Shown here: positions 21,893-31,447 of the stretch, in pieces
How positions within the stretch are numbered: position 1 is the first letter of the stretch
Layout of the letters: each line of letters starts with the position of its first letter
Assembly (NCBI GenBank): GCA_024398075.1
Contig: JAKSJM010000009.1
Span: 1-64,000 of the forward strand
Length of the DNA stretch: 64,000 nucleotides
Direction: 5' to 3'
Origin: Bacteroidales bacterium
GTDB taxonomy: Bacteria; Bacteroidota; Bacteroidia; Bacteroidales; UBA932
Position numbers and translations under genes: made by a program
The notes under the pieces: generated by a model
Databases searched by the model: none
What the model saw: the letters and a program-made list of their open reading frames with translations, nothing else
What the model was told of the DNA's origin: nothing

Positions 21893-23992
21893 ATGAGAAA
21901 GTTAGTAAACATCATATTTGCGTGTATTTGTTCTGCAGCTCTTTTCTCTTGCGGCAAGGAGCCTGTAATGAATATGGATGGTAAGCTTGTCCTTACCATC
22001 AACACCCTCGACGAGTCTGTGGACACCAAGGCGTTCCCAGACAGCGAGGATGCCATCTTCGAGAACCAGATTGACAGGATTGACTATTTCATCTATGCAA
22101 ATGGAAACGAGGCTAATCCAGCTCTTTCTGGACATCTCGATACCGATGCATGGCATGAGAAGACATTCATCGTCGACCTTGCCGGCACCGAGTTCGATGC
22201 TCTTTTCGTGACTGGCAACCCTATCATCTATGCAGTAGTGAACCTGCCTACCACAGTCTCTATCCCTTCGACTGTGTCGCTTGATGCATTGAAGAACACC
22301 GTAGTGGCTGCAGACTTTGTTTCTGCAGCATCGCAGAAGACTCTCGTGATGAGCGGCGAAAAGGAAATCGTCAGCTCTGGCACTGGTGCTACCTGTAATA
22401 TAGAGGTAAAGCGTGTCGCTGCCAAGGTCACATTCGACATAGAGGCAGATGCATGGTGCTACGAGGATCCTGAGGATGCGACCAGCGACAAGTGGTACTC
22501 GCATCCTGAGGCAATGATAGTGAATTTCCACAATCTCGCATCCAAGGCGTATGTGGACGGTGAGATTGGCTCTATCCCTTCCAGCTCGTTCAGCTACGAC
22601 GAGAATCATCCGAACAGGCCATTCTACTATACCTACCCTCGCGAGTGGGAGTATGGCAGCACCGATGAACCATATCTATTCATCACCATGCCTGTTACCC
22701 GTGGCTCTTTCGACTCATCCGAGCGCCGCGAGGCATACTACAAGATCATCTTTGCGAACACTTCATTTGAGAGTAACTGCTGGTACAAGTATGGCATTCG
22801 CCTGAAGATGGTCGGCAGCTTCGAGAGAGAGGTTCCTGTAGTCCCTACCCCAGAAGATGCAGTATTCTTCGTCTACAAGTGGGGTGGTGTGCATGGTTAC
22901 AATGGTTCAGCTACCGAAGGCCAGATCACAGGTTTCCGTTACCTCGAGGTTGAGGATAACTCTCCTACCAAGGTTTATTATATGTATAACCAGAATGTCC
23001 TCGACATTCCTTTCAAGTCGAGCGATGTTTGCCGTATCCATAGCATGACTGCCACTAGCCCAATCTTCACTGGTGTCGATGATGCTACGAAAAATAGGGC
23101 AGCAGATGTTTCTGTTTCAATCGTAGATGATAGAATTGTTGTTCGTCATAACCTTGATAACAATCTTAATTCTTCCAAGTACGATTATTCCCCTATCGAT
23201 ATTTCGTTTGTAATTCAGCACAACACAGGCGATGCTCAGGATGCTAATTATCTTGAGACTATAAGAATCAAGCAGTATCCTGCCATGTATATTGAAGGTG
23301 ATAAGAACACTGGTGGCAACATTGTCAGTGATTCTGGCACAACTAAAAGTGACGACAAGGGCTATGTTTTTGTTTATAATAATCAGTTGTCCACATCTTC
23401 TACTTCTAACTGGTGTAGGGTGAGAAGTTGTTTGGATGGTGGTAACAATAATCCATATATGTATGTCATCAATACATCAACTATGGACGCCTCTTTAGGT
23501 TTGGTTCTCGCAGATCCTAGAGAGCGTAAATGGACCGCATCTTCGCTGAGTCTGCCTAATTCTGACTACTATGGTAATAAATTGGTGAATTATCAATCAA
23601 CGATTGAGGATTCTACATCTCAGGATTTGGTGTCTCCTTCTTTCAGAATGGCATCTTCTTATGGAAAATGCTCCAATAATATGACTAAAGTAGACGCTCG
23701 TAGGAGATGTGCTGCATATCAGGAGCAGGGACGCCCAGCTGGACGTTGGAGATTGCCGACATATGGAGAACTGAAGTATGTGCAGGTGCTTTCATCAAAG
23801 GGAGTTATACCTCAGTTGTATTCTACAGACAATTATTATTGGACAGCAAATGGTGCAGTTAAGTATACTAGTAATCCTGTTATCAGTAGTAATTCAGAAG
23901 CTGTTGTAAGGTGTGTATATGACGAATGGTATTGGAATAATACAAGTACTCCTACTGTAGATAAGACACATTTTACTTGGAGCCAAGAATAA
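21893..23992 (+). CDS. fimbrial tip-like lipoprotein with C-type-lectin-like end
   Basis: A 699-aa lipoprotein (lipobox LFSC). The N-terminal half looks like fimbrillin/Mfa-type beta domains. The C-terminal ~130 aa carry FRMASSYGKC, then RRRCAAYQEQGRPAGRWRLPTYGEL and YWTANG, ending near VVRCVYDEWYW. That is the pattern of the DUF1566/FGE-like, C-type-lectin-like fold used as a binding head in Bacteroidota surface proteins. It therefore looks like an adhesive tip on a pilus base. GC content drops in the last third (from about 23080), hinting at exchange of the binding head. Confidence 0.78.
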   Translation: MRKLVNIIFACICSAALFSCGKEPVMNMDGKLVLTINTLDESVDTKAFPDSEDAIFENQIDRIDYFIYANGNEANPALSGHLDTDAWHEKTFIVDLAGTEFDALFVTGNPIIYAVVNLPTTVSIPSTVSLDALKNTVVAADFVSAASQKTLVMSGEKEIVSSGTGATCNIEVKRVAAKVTFDIEADAWCYEDPEDATSDKWYSHPEAMIVNFHNLASKAYVDGEIGSIPSSSFSYDENHPNRPFYYTYPREWEYGSTDEPYLFITMPVTRGSFDSSERREAYYKIIFANTSFESNCWYKYGIRLKMVGSFEREVPVVPTPEDAVFFVYKWGGVHGYNGSATEGQITGFRYLEVEDNSPTKVYYMYNQNVLDIPFKSSDVCRIHSMTATSPIFTGVDDATKNRAADVSVSIVDDRIVVRHNLDNNLNSSKYDYSPIDISFVIQHNTGDAQDANYLETIRIKQYPAMYIEGDKNTGGNIVSDSGTTKSDDKGYVFVYNNQLSTSSTSNWCRVRSCLDGGNNNPYMYVINTSTMDASLGLVLADPRERKWTASSLSLPNSDYYGNKLVNYQSTIEDSTSQDLVSPSFRMASSYGKCSNNMTKVDARRRCAAYQEQGRPAGRWRLPTYGELKYVQVLSSKGVIPQLYSTDNYYWTANGAVKYTSNPVISSNSEAVVRCVYDEWYWNNTSTPTVDKTHFTWSQE

Positions 23993-24004
23993 ATTAGGTC
24001 AATC

Positions 24005-26842
24005 ATGAAAAAGAAAGTAATCTATATATTTGCAGCACTCGCTGCTGTTTCGTGTAACATAAACGAGATCGCTGCGCCAGAAGTGCCAGCCGAGGAGGGA
24101 GTGGCTTCTAGCCAGGATTCTGTCCTGGTCGAGATCGGTGTCACCATTCCAGCCTCCAAGACTCCTATGACCAAGGCTTTCGCAGACCAGCCAGGTGACA
24201 ACATCAAGACTCTCTATGTCGCTGTATTCGATGACTCTGGATACCTCTGCCAGTATGGCCCAGCTGATTGTGTGGACGGTTATCCTACTGTTGACAGTGA
24301 CACTGACCCACATGTGAAGCACTATAAGATGATGCTGAATGTCGGTAAGACTCAGCCTCGTCATGTGCATCTTATCGCCAATGGACCTGCTACTGTCAAG
24401 TTTGGTACTGAGGAGGAGGTGATAGCTTCCATGATTGCCTATAAGTATCCTACAGGAGACCAGATCGGTCCAGATGTATACTGGAACAAGGTGCTTCTTC
24501 CTGATGGAATCAAGTTTGATCCTGAGATTGTCGATGAGCATGGTAACAAGACCCTTATCAAGTCAAGTGCGGATTTGCTTAGAGCAGTGGGCCTCATCAG
24601 GAACTTCGCCAAGTTCAATGTGAAGTCATCTGCGAGCAACTTCGTGCTCGCTGAGGCAAAGATTCTCATGACTCCGGATGTAAGCTATGTATCCGCATAC
24701 AACAAGACTACTGGCGAGTTTGTGACCAACTATGCCGACCTTAAGGTTTCGGAACTCCTTCAGCAGGGCTACATTGGCTCTTCTCCTGCTTCTGCCCGCG
24801 TTATCGAGGAGTTTGACAATCCTACTCCAGTAAACTCTGCAGGTGTCGTATCTGAGTTTATGTTTGAGCGTGAGAAACCTACTTCTGCTCCTGCGTGCGT
24901 GATCGTTGGAGGTTACTACAGTGGCTCTTCTACCAAGACCTACTATAAGATCAACCTCTTCGATGAGACAGGTGATTACTATCCTATCATGAGAAACTTC
25001 AACTATCTCGTGACTGTGACAGCAGTATCTGCTCCTGGAAAGAGTAGTATCGCAGAGGCATATAATACAGCAGGTAGTGGTGATATCTCTACTTCATTTG
25101 AATTCGAGGACGTGGCTTCGGTTTCAAACGGTATCTCGTCTATTGAGGTTGAGTATACTGACCGAGTAACCGTCTCTGGAAACCCATTCACTCTCCAGTA
25201 TAGATTCACTCCAGATATCAGTGTTTCTACTACAAACAACAAGTATCATTTCTGTACTGAAAAGCCGACGACTTTCCCTGAGGAGGGAGTCTATGTGTAT
25301 CTCGGTGAGGAAGGTCCTTTCGGAAAGGCTATTGAGCAGATCGAGCTCGTGAGTGATGCCGGTACAGAGGGTGTCCTGAGGATTACTCCTGTCGCTCCAA
25401 GTTCGGTCAGCAAACTTCAGTCAATACACTTGATAGGCGTTAGTAAAAAAGATGGTACAGATGTGACCATCCAGCGTGAGGTGAATATCACTGTGCGTGA
25501 GAAATTTAACTATAGTATTGTTTGCGATCCTTCTGTAGTATCAGCTGCAAAGGGCGAAAATGTCAATGTTAAACTCACCATACCTGCAGGTCTTCGTGTT
25601 TCTATGTTCCCACTTCAGGTGAAGATTGAGGCTGAGAAGAATACACTTTCTCCTAAGGCCGGAGAGAATCTTCCTGTAGAGACGGGAAAGTCTCTTTATG
25701 ATTCTAACAAGCCTGGTTATCACTTTGTGAAAACTATTACATGGGAAGAATACTACCATGGTGATGGCATTTCTTCAAGACCTTCTGACTATACCACAGT
25801 TTATGACTGTCTCTTCGTGACAAACACTGCTAACAGTACGACTCGAATCGTCGCTGTCAATGAGTATTTCAACGCTGCAGAGACAATGCTGCGAGATGCG
25901 AACTCAGTGAGTGTATTCTCATCTCTTCAGTTCTCTAGCGATCTGTACATCGGTGACAACGATTCAAATACAAAGCATCCTAAGTCATCGCGTACTACTT
26001 CATTCTCGTTCACGAACGTTGATACTACTCCTGTGACTGTCACCCTTACAGGTGCAGCTTATGAGGGCTCGGAGATGACACTTGTAAGTGGAAATGTTTA
26101 CACGTATACACCTTCAGCAAGCGGTACTCAGACTATTTCTGGCATAGTTGCAAATACCTACAGCGCTCCTGTTACAGTCGCTCTTAGTGCTGATGGTTAT
26201 GCCCCTGCTTCAGAGACTAAAAAACGATATGCTACCTATCCAAAGAATACATTCACAGGTTTCTACAACGCACTTACTGAGAATCCAGGTGTTACTTCAT
26301 GGTCAGGTAATACTGGAAATGGCAAAGTGTCACTTGGTATCAGCACATCAAGTAAGCTCGCTGATGTTCCTGTGACTGTTACAAGAACTCAGACGTCGGA
26401 GGTAGCAGCTCCTTCTCTTACGGGAGCTACTGTGACCAGAACTGGTGGCAGTGGTAATCGCAAGTATACATATACTGCTACGATAGCTAATTACAGTGCT
26501 GGTAATACATATTATTACTCAACATCAACTACAGGAACGAAGAAAGAGATTTCAGTTGATGGAGCACATAAGTTTACGCTGAATCAGCTTTCAAATGGCA
26601 CTGTATATATTTATACAAAGTCTGGAAATATCTTTAGCAATGCTACTTCTATTGAGTACAATAATGGCAATACGAGGGTAAATGCTGGTTCATCTGTTCC
26701 TGTTTATTCATACCAGTGCGCAGGTCCTACTGATGACGTGAAGGTGGAGTTCAGCTCAGAAGTTACCAATGAGACTAAATTGGTCGTTTATTATGGAACG
26801 ACCAAGGGCTGGGAAAACAGTGTAAGCTACATGTACTGGTAA
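24005..26842 (+). CDS. large fimbria-associated lipoprotein
   Basis: A 945-aa lipoprotein (lipobox AVSC, cysteine at 17). The N-terminal ~370 aa resemble FimB/Mfa2-type proteins: a VEIGVTIP strand, an NIKTLYVAVFDDSGYL segment, RHVHLIANGP and an SSVNF-like region. The middle is beta-rich. The C-terminal ~350 aa are very rich in Thr/Ser/Tyr with repeated VTVTLTGA-like strands, suggesting tandem Ig-like modules. It is the last gene of the operon, closed by a bidirectional terminator. Likely outer-membrane anchor or long stalk adhesin. Confidence 0.72.
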   Translation: MKKKVIYIFAALAAVSCNINEIAAPEVPAEEGVASSQDSVLVEIGVTIPASKTPMTKAFADQPGDNIKTLYVAVFDDSGYLCQYGPADCVDGYPTVDSDTDPHVKHYKMMLNVGKTQPRHVHLIANGPATVKFGTEEEVIASMIAYKYPTGDQIGPDVYWNKVLLPDGIKFDPEIVDEHGNKTLIKSSADLLRAVGLIRNFAKFNVKSSASNFVLAEAKILMTPDVSYVSAYNKTTGEFVTNYADLKVSELLQQGYIGSSPASARVIEEFDNPTPVNSAGVVSEFMFEREKPTSAPACVIVGGYYSGSSTKTYYKINLFDETGDYYPIMRNFNYLVTVTAVSAPGKSSIAEAYNTAGSGDISTSFEFEDVASVSNGISSIEVEYTDRVTVSGNPFTLQYRFTPDISVSTTNNKYHFCTEKPTTFPEEGVYVYLGEEGPFGKAIEQIELVSDAGTEGVLRITPVAPSSVSKLQSIHLIGVSKKDGTDVTIQREVNITVREKFNYSIVCDPSVVSAAKGENVNVKLTIPAGLRVSMFPLQVKIEAEKNTLSPKAGENLPVETGKSLYDSNKPGYHFVKTITWEEYYHGDGISSRPSDYTTVYDCLFVTNTANSTTRIVAVNEYFNAAETMLRDANSVSVFSSLQFSSDLYIGDNDSNTKHPKSSRTTSFSFTNVDTTPVTVTLTGAAYEGSEMTLVSGNVYTYTPSASGTQTISGIVANTYSAPVTVALSADGYAPASETKKRYATYPKNTFTGFYNALTENPGVTSWSGNTGNGKVSLGISTSSKLADVPVTVTRTQTSEVAAPSLTGATVTRTGGSGNRKYTYTATIANYSAGNTYYYSTSTTGTKKEISVDGAHKFTLNQLSNGTVYIYTKSGNIFSNATSIEYNNGNTRVNAGSSVPVYSYQCAGPTDDVKVEFSSEVTNETKLVVYYGTTKGWENSVSYMYW

Positions 26843-26864
26843 CCCAGTCTGGTTTTTTTATACA

Positions 26865-26901
26865 AATTAAGCGGATCTTTAAAGGCCCGCTTAATTGTTT
26901 T
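26865..26901. terminator. bidirectional terminator
   Basis: AATTAAGCGG (26865-26874) pairs with CCGCTTAATT (26887-26896), followed by GTTTT. It lies between two convergent genes. On the minus strand an A/T-rich tail with a run of A also follows. Confidence 0.75.
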
Positions 26902-26916
26902 CTGTTATGTAGGAGA

Positions 26917-28287
26917 CTATGCCCTAGGCGCCCAGGCGCCGCCTTCGCCGAAGACCTTGCCGACGATCTCGTCGTAGAAGCCGGCGCGCTTCGCGAGGTC
27001 GAGCAGGTTAATGCGCCAGCGCATGAGCTGGACGTAGTCGGTCATCTTGCGCCACTGAGCCCTGCTGACGCCGAGGTCCTCTGGGCAGAGCGGAGCGCCG
27101 GCCTTCTCGAAGAGGTCGCGCATCTTCTCGAAGCTGTAGCACTGCTTCTGGAGCTTCTGCTTGAACTCTGGCCAGGTGTTCTTCACCTTGGTGAGCTGCT
27201 CGCGGACTGTCTCCTTGTCATTGTACTTCTTCGTGATCTCTGTGTAGCCGAGCTGAGGGACAGGGAAGTCGCTGTAGATGCCGAGCGCTCTCTGCTGCTC
27301 CTGCTCGAGGGTAGGCCATGCCTCCACGCAGGCGTCTACATCTATCTTCGAGAGGTCCATCTTGAAGAGCTCGTCGAAGAAGGCGCACATGGTGAGGGTG
27401 CCGACTGCCACCTGGAAGCCGTGCGACTGGAACTTGCCGTTCCAGCGGTAATGTGTCATGTCGAGATAGTGGCTGTAGAGATGCTCTGCGCATGAGGCCG
27501 GACGGCTGGAGTGCGCGGCCTGCATCGCGATGCCACTGAGGGTGAGGCCGAGGAAGAGCTTGCCGATGGCCTCAGGATCGCCCGCTGCGCTGGCCTCTGG
27601 GTTCTCGAGGAGCTCGCCGATGACATCCTGAAGCACATCCCAAGCCTCGGGGATGATAGGCTCGGTGCCGAAGAGGTCGGCGATCATCCACTCCGCTCCG
27701 GCAGGGATCTTCGCGGCGAGGTCGGCGTAGCCGGCAGCTGTCATCTCCTTAGGCGCGGTCGCGAGGACGTCGATATCGCCTACGATCACGAGTGGGGCGT
27801 GGGTCTCGAGGTTGATCTTCGCTCCATTGTCATTCACCACAGCGCCAGATGATGAATAACCATCCACGGAGGCTGCTGTAGCCACGCAGAGGTATCTCTG
27901 GTCGTGGTGGAACGAAGCGAGCTTGCAGAGGTCATTGATGACTCCAGAGCCCACTGCTACCGCAATGGCTCCGCTCTCATCGAGCTTCTTGTCCACGCGC
28001 TCGATGAACTCCTCGTCTGGGTGGAACTCCTCCTCTGGGAAGATGTAGTAGCTGGTAGTGATTCCAGCCTCTGTGAGGTCATTATATACTGCTTCGCCAG
28101 CTACGCGCCAAGTGTTCTTGTCCGCGATGACGATGGCGTCTTTTTCAGGGAAATATTCCTTGAAGAGGGAAGGGGTCTGACTAAGTACTCCTTTTCCGCA
28201 TACAAATGATTTCGTGTCGACAGAAATCTTCAATGCGTCCTCGATTACTTTCTTTGTGTCCATAAGTATAGTGTCATTATTTTCCAC
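26917..28287 (-). CDS. glycerol-1-phosphate dehydrogenase-like (AraM/EgsA type)
   Basis: A 456-aa member of the iron/zinc-dependent alcohol dehydrogenase superfamily. AVGSGVINDLCKLAS (NAD(P)-binding GGGS-like region), ATAASVDGYSSSGAV, DLAAK and the metal-binding histidines in AAHSSRPASCAEHLYSH and SHGFQVAVG match the sn-glycerol-1-phosphate dehydrogenase / AraM group. The expected reaction is reduction of dihydroxyacetone phosphate to G1P, or a related sugar-phosphate step. It is divergent from a GatZ/KbaZ-like gene with 46 bp between, so both may serve a hexitol/triose-phosphate route. The true substrate is unproven. Confidence 0.8.
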   Translation of the reverse strand: MENNDTILMDTKKVIEDALKISVDTKSFVCGKGVLSQTPSLFKEYFPEKDAIVIADKNTWRVAGEAVYNDLTEAGITTSYYIFPEEEFHPDEEFIERVDKKLDESGAIAVAVGSGVINDLCKLASFHHDQRYLCVATAASVDGYSSSGAVVNDNGAKINLETHAPLVIVGDIDVLATAPKEMTAAGYADLAAKIPAGAEWMIADLFGTEPIIPEAWDVLQDVIGELLENPEASAAGDPEAIGKLFLGLTLSGIAMQAAHSSRPASCAEHLYSHYLDMTHYRWNGKFQSHGFQVAVGTLTMCAFFDELFKMDLSKIDVDACVEAWPTLEQEQQRALGIYSDFPVPQLGYTEITKKYNDKETVREQLTKVKNTWPEFKQKLQKQCYSFEKMRDLFEKAGAPLCPEDLGVSRAQWRKMTDYVQLMRWRINLLDLAKRAGFYDEIVGKVFGEGGAWAPRA

Positions 28288-28333
28288 AAATGTAGATAAT
28301 TTTGAGTAACTTCGTTCGTTAAAATTTACAATT

Positions 28334-29635
28334 ATGAAAAGAGACTATTTCCACCAGTTATTAGAGCAGCGTTCTGAGGGACGTTTGGTCGGTATCCCTT
28401 CTTATTGTACGGCGAACCCTATCGTCATCCAGGCTGTGCTCCAGCAGGCGAAGAGGTTTGACGAGCCAGTGCTCATCGAGGCCACAAGCAACCAGGTGAA
28501 CCAGTTCGGTGGCTATACAGGCATGCAGCCTGCAGATTATCGTGACTTTGTGTATGGTATCGCGGACAGCATGGGCTTCGAGCGCTCGAAGATCATCCTC
28601 GCAGGTGATCACCTTGGCCCTCAGCCATTCCAGAAGCAGCCAGCGGCGGAGGCCATGGAGAACTCGAAGAAGATGGTGGAACTATATGTCAAGGCAGGAT
28701 ATACAAAGATACATCTCGACACCAGCATGCGCGTCGCTGACGACAGTAGGGAAGAAAGACTCTCGGACTATACCATTGCCCGTCGTGGCGCTGAGCTCAT
28801 GAAGGTTTGTGAGCAGGCTTATCAGGAGCTTCTGAAGACTCAGCCTGATGCACCTCACCCAGTCTTTATCATTGGCAGTGAAGTGCCTATCCCTGGCGGC
28901 GCCCAGGTGCAGGAGGAGATGGAGGTGACCAAGCCGGAGGATTTCCTTGGCACACTCAAGGCATACAGAGAGGTGTTCACCGAGGCTGGCCTCATGGATC
29001 TCTGGCAGTATGTCATCGCTGTCGTAGTGCAGCCAGGTGTGGAGTTTGGAGACGCTGACGTCCACATGTATAATCCAGAGGCCGCAGCATCGCTCTGCGC
29101 TGCCCTCAAGGATTGTCCAGAGAACATCATGTTTGAGGGCCACTCTACCGACTATCAGTCTCCAGAAGCACTCAAGGGCATGGTACGTGACGGCGTGGGC
29201 ATCCTCAAGGTGGGCCCAGCCCTCACTTTTGCCGCTCGCGAGGCGCTTTTCGCCCTCAGTCACATCGAGGACGAGATGATCGAGGACGAGGCTGCTCGCT
29301 CGCACTACATCGACGTGGTGGAGCAGGTGATGATGGAGAACCCTTCAAACTGGGCCAAGTACTATCATGGCACCGAGCTCGAAAAGGCACTCAAGCGCGC
29401 CTACAGCTACTCTGACCGCAGCCGTTACTACATGGGCGACGAGCGCATCCAGGCAGCGCAGGAGAAGCTTTTCCAGAACCTTCGCCGCGTGGACATCCCT
29501 ATGGGCTTGCTCCATCAGTATATGCCGTTCCAGTACATCGAGGTACGCGATGGACGCCTGTCAATGGATCCGCATGCGCTTGTGCTCGACGCTGTACGCG
29601 TCGTTTGCGAAGACTATAACTACGCTACAAGATAA
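28334..29635 (+). CDS. tagatose-bisphosphate aldolase subunit family (GatZ/KbaZ)
   Basis: A 433-aa protein matching GatZ/KbaZ along its length: GIPSYCTANPIVIQA, EATSNQVNQFGGYTGM, ILAGDHLGPQ, KIHLDTSM, EVPIPGGAQ, and EGHSTDYQ. In enterobacteria this subunit supports the class II aldolase GatY/KbaY in galactitol and N-acetylgalactosamine breakdown. No catalytic partner is in the window, so the role here may differ. Divergent from the glycerol-1-phosphate dehydrogenase-like gene. The next gene begins in the overlap of its stop codon (TAATG). Confidence 0.88.
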   Translation: MKRDYFHQLLEQRSEGRLVGIPSYCTANPIVIQAVLQQAKRFDEPVLIEATSNQVNQFGGYTGMQPADYRDFVYGIADSMGFERSKIILAGDHLGPQPFQKQPAAEAMENSKKMVELYVKAGYTKIHLDTSMRVADDSREERLSDYTIARRGAELMKVCEQAYQELLKTQPDAPHPVFIIGSEVPIPGGAQVQEEMEVTKPEDFLGTLKAYREVFTEAGLMDLWQYVIAVVVQPGVEFGDADVHMYNPEAAASLCAALKDCPENIMFEGHSTDYQSPEALKGMVRDGVGILKVGPALTFAAREALFALSHIEDEMIEDEAARSHYIDVVEQVMMENPSNWAKYYHGTELEKALKRAYSYSDRSRYYMGDERIQAAQEKLFQNLRRVDIPMGLLHQYMPFQYIEVRDGRLSMDPHALVLDAVRVVCEDYNYATR

Positions 29636-30531
29636 TGAAGACGAAGACAAAGATCAGCATTGCAGCGGCGGCAGGGGCAGTTTTGCTCGTGTTCGTCATC
29701 ATCGCGCTATCGCGCTACGAGTTTTATGAAGCCACCCTCAAGTATGGTCTCATATTCTTCGGCATGCTGTTCTTTGGCTACCTCATCTGGAAGGCGTTCA
29801 TCAAGAACAGCCGGGAGGATCTAAAACGCTCAGAGAAGCTCCTCAAGGAGAAAGAGCAGAAGGAGGCCGAGATGGAGAAGACCATACGTGACCTTAGCCG
29901 CGAGCTCGCTGAGAATCGGCACTCCAGGCTCAATGTCATGGAGCTCAATCCTATCCTTCATATAGCTGTTCTGAATGTAAATACTTCGTTTACAAGAAGC
30001 TACGTCAGAGAAGAGGGCGAGATGACGTTCAATGGAGCCCTTCGCGTGGACATAAATGCGGAGTACGGCGCTCGCCTCGAGGATGCTCGCTTCAAGTATG
30101 ATCCTATCTCAAACACCCTCAGTATCGCTGACTTCAAGCCTGGTCTCATAAGCTACTCGAAGAAGCAGCTTACATGGGATATAGCGCGAAGCTACCGTAG
30201 CAGACCAAATATCCTGGGTATCGAGAGAGCCGATATCTCCGACCAGCAGGCTGAACTCTTCACAAACCAGATGTGCGAGAAGCTGCGTGGTGAGCTGGAA
30301 AAGGAAATAGACGACCGCCAGGTGGCGGAATTTAACTGGCTCTCGCCAATGATTTCGCAGCAGGTGGTGGACATCTTCAAGCTCATGATTGGACGCGAGA
30401 CCTTGAACATTGCCATTGAAGAAAAATACGATGACACATTTGTTGACCTAAACACATTCAGGGCGCAGCTGGCTCAGCCATTGGAGGAAGTGCCTCAGCT
30501 CCCTGATGTTCAGGAAATTATAGAAAAATAA
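29635..30531 (+). CDS. membrane protein with coiled coil, unknown family
   Basis: A 298-aa protein: two N-terminal transmembrane segments (about 7-24 and 34-51), a charged coiled coil (KRSEKLLKEKEQKEAEMEKTIRDLSREL, about 60-92), then a ~200-aa mixed alpha/beta domain. The topology suggests a short loop outside and the large domain inside, or the reverse. I see resemblance to Bacteroidota 'DUF4230-like' anchored proteins but would not assign a family. Translationally coupled to GatZ-like upstream and followed by a YitT-family gene. Confidence 0.75.
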   Translation: MKTKTKISIAAAAGAVLLVFVIIALSRYEFYEATLKYGLIFFGMLFFGYLIWKAFIKNSREDLKRSEKLLKEKEQKEAEMEKTIRDLSRELAENRHSRLNVMELNPILHIAVLNVNTSFTRSYVREEGEMTFNGALRVDINAEYGARLEDARFKYDPISNTLSIADFKPGLISYSKKQLTWDIARSYRSRPNILGIERADISDQQAELFTNQMCEKLRGELEKEIDDRQVAEFNWLSPMISQQVVDIFKLMIGRETLNIAIEEKYDDTFVDLNTFRAQLAQPLEEVPQLPDVQEIIEK

Positions 30532-30532
30532 C

Positions 30533-31447
30533 ATGAAGGATTTACTTTCTGATTTCAAGAAACTCTCCTTCTGGAAGGAGATTTTGGTGGTAATCGCTGG
30601 CACCTTTGTCGCCGCGATAGCGCTGTACTACTTCATCATGCCGAGCAAGCTCATCCTTGGTTCGGTTACGGGTTTCGCCATCGTGCTGAGCACCCTTCTG
30701 GAAGGTGCTGGCGTCATTTTGAAGACATCCACTATCATATTGATACTCAACGCGCTTCTTATCGTGCTAGCGCTTGTGTTTCTCGGCAAGGAGGTGGGCA
30801 TCAAGACTGTGGTGGCCTCACTTCTTCTTGGACCATTCATCGATTTCCTCGACCACGTTTATCCGTACACCCACATGGTGCAGCCTGGGAACACGTCTGT
30901 GATGGGCGATCCGCTTCTGGACCTTCTCGCCTTCATACTGCTTCTCGGTGCATCGCAGGCCATTCTTTTCCGCATCAATGCTTCCACTGGCGGTATCGAT
31001 ATCGTGGCAATGATCATGAATAAGTACTTGCATTGGGAGATGGGCACTTCGGTCACAGTGGCAGGTATGCTCGTGTGTCTGCTTGGCGGTTTCATTCACC
31101 CTGCAAACATGGTCATCATCGGTATCATCGGTACCTGGATGAACGGTGTCGTGGTGGATTATTTCACCGCTTCGCTAAATCGTAGAAAACGCGTTTGCGT
31201 CATCAGTCCAGACCACGAGAAGATACGTGATTTCATTATCCATGATTTAAGACGTGGGTGTAGTCTCTATTCCGTAAAGGGTGGATACACCGATGAGGAA
31301 GGAGTTGAGGTTCAGGCGCTTCTTACTAACTCAGAGTTCGCAAAACTCATGGAGTACATCAGGAAAAATAACATTCACGCGTTTGCGACCGCAGGTAATT
31401 GTAGCGAAATCTACGGCCTCTGGCGTGGACATAAAATCAATATGTAA
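30533..31447 (+). CDS. YitT family membrane protein
   Basis: A 304-aa protein with five to six transmembrane segments (LILGSVTGFAIVLSTL, GASQAILFRINASTGGIDIVAMIMNKYL) and a soluble C-terminal DUF2179 domain (about 215-300: RRKRVCVISPDHEKIRDFI, GGYTDEEGVEVQALLT). This is the YitT/DUF161 family. Transported substrate and physiological role are not established. Starts 1 nt after the previous stop; stop overlaps the next start (TAATG). Confidence 0.9.
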   Translation: MKDLLSDFKKLSFWKEILVVIAGTFVAAIALYYFIMPSKLILGSVTGFAIVLSTLLEGAGVILKTSTIILILNALLIVLALVFLGKEVGIKTVVASLLLGPFIDFLDHVYPYTHMVQPGNTSVMGDPLLDLLAFILLLGASQAILFRINASTGGIDIVAMIMNKYLHWEMGTSVTVAGMLVCLLGGFIHPANMVIIGIIGTWMNGVVVDYFTASLNRRKRVCVISPDHEKIRDFIIHDLRRGCSLYSVKGGYTDEEGVEVQALLTNSEFAKLMEYIRKNNIHAFATAGNCSEIYGLWRGHKINM

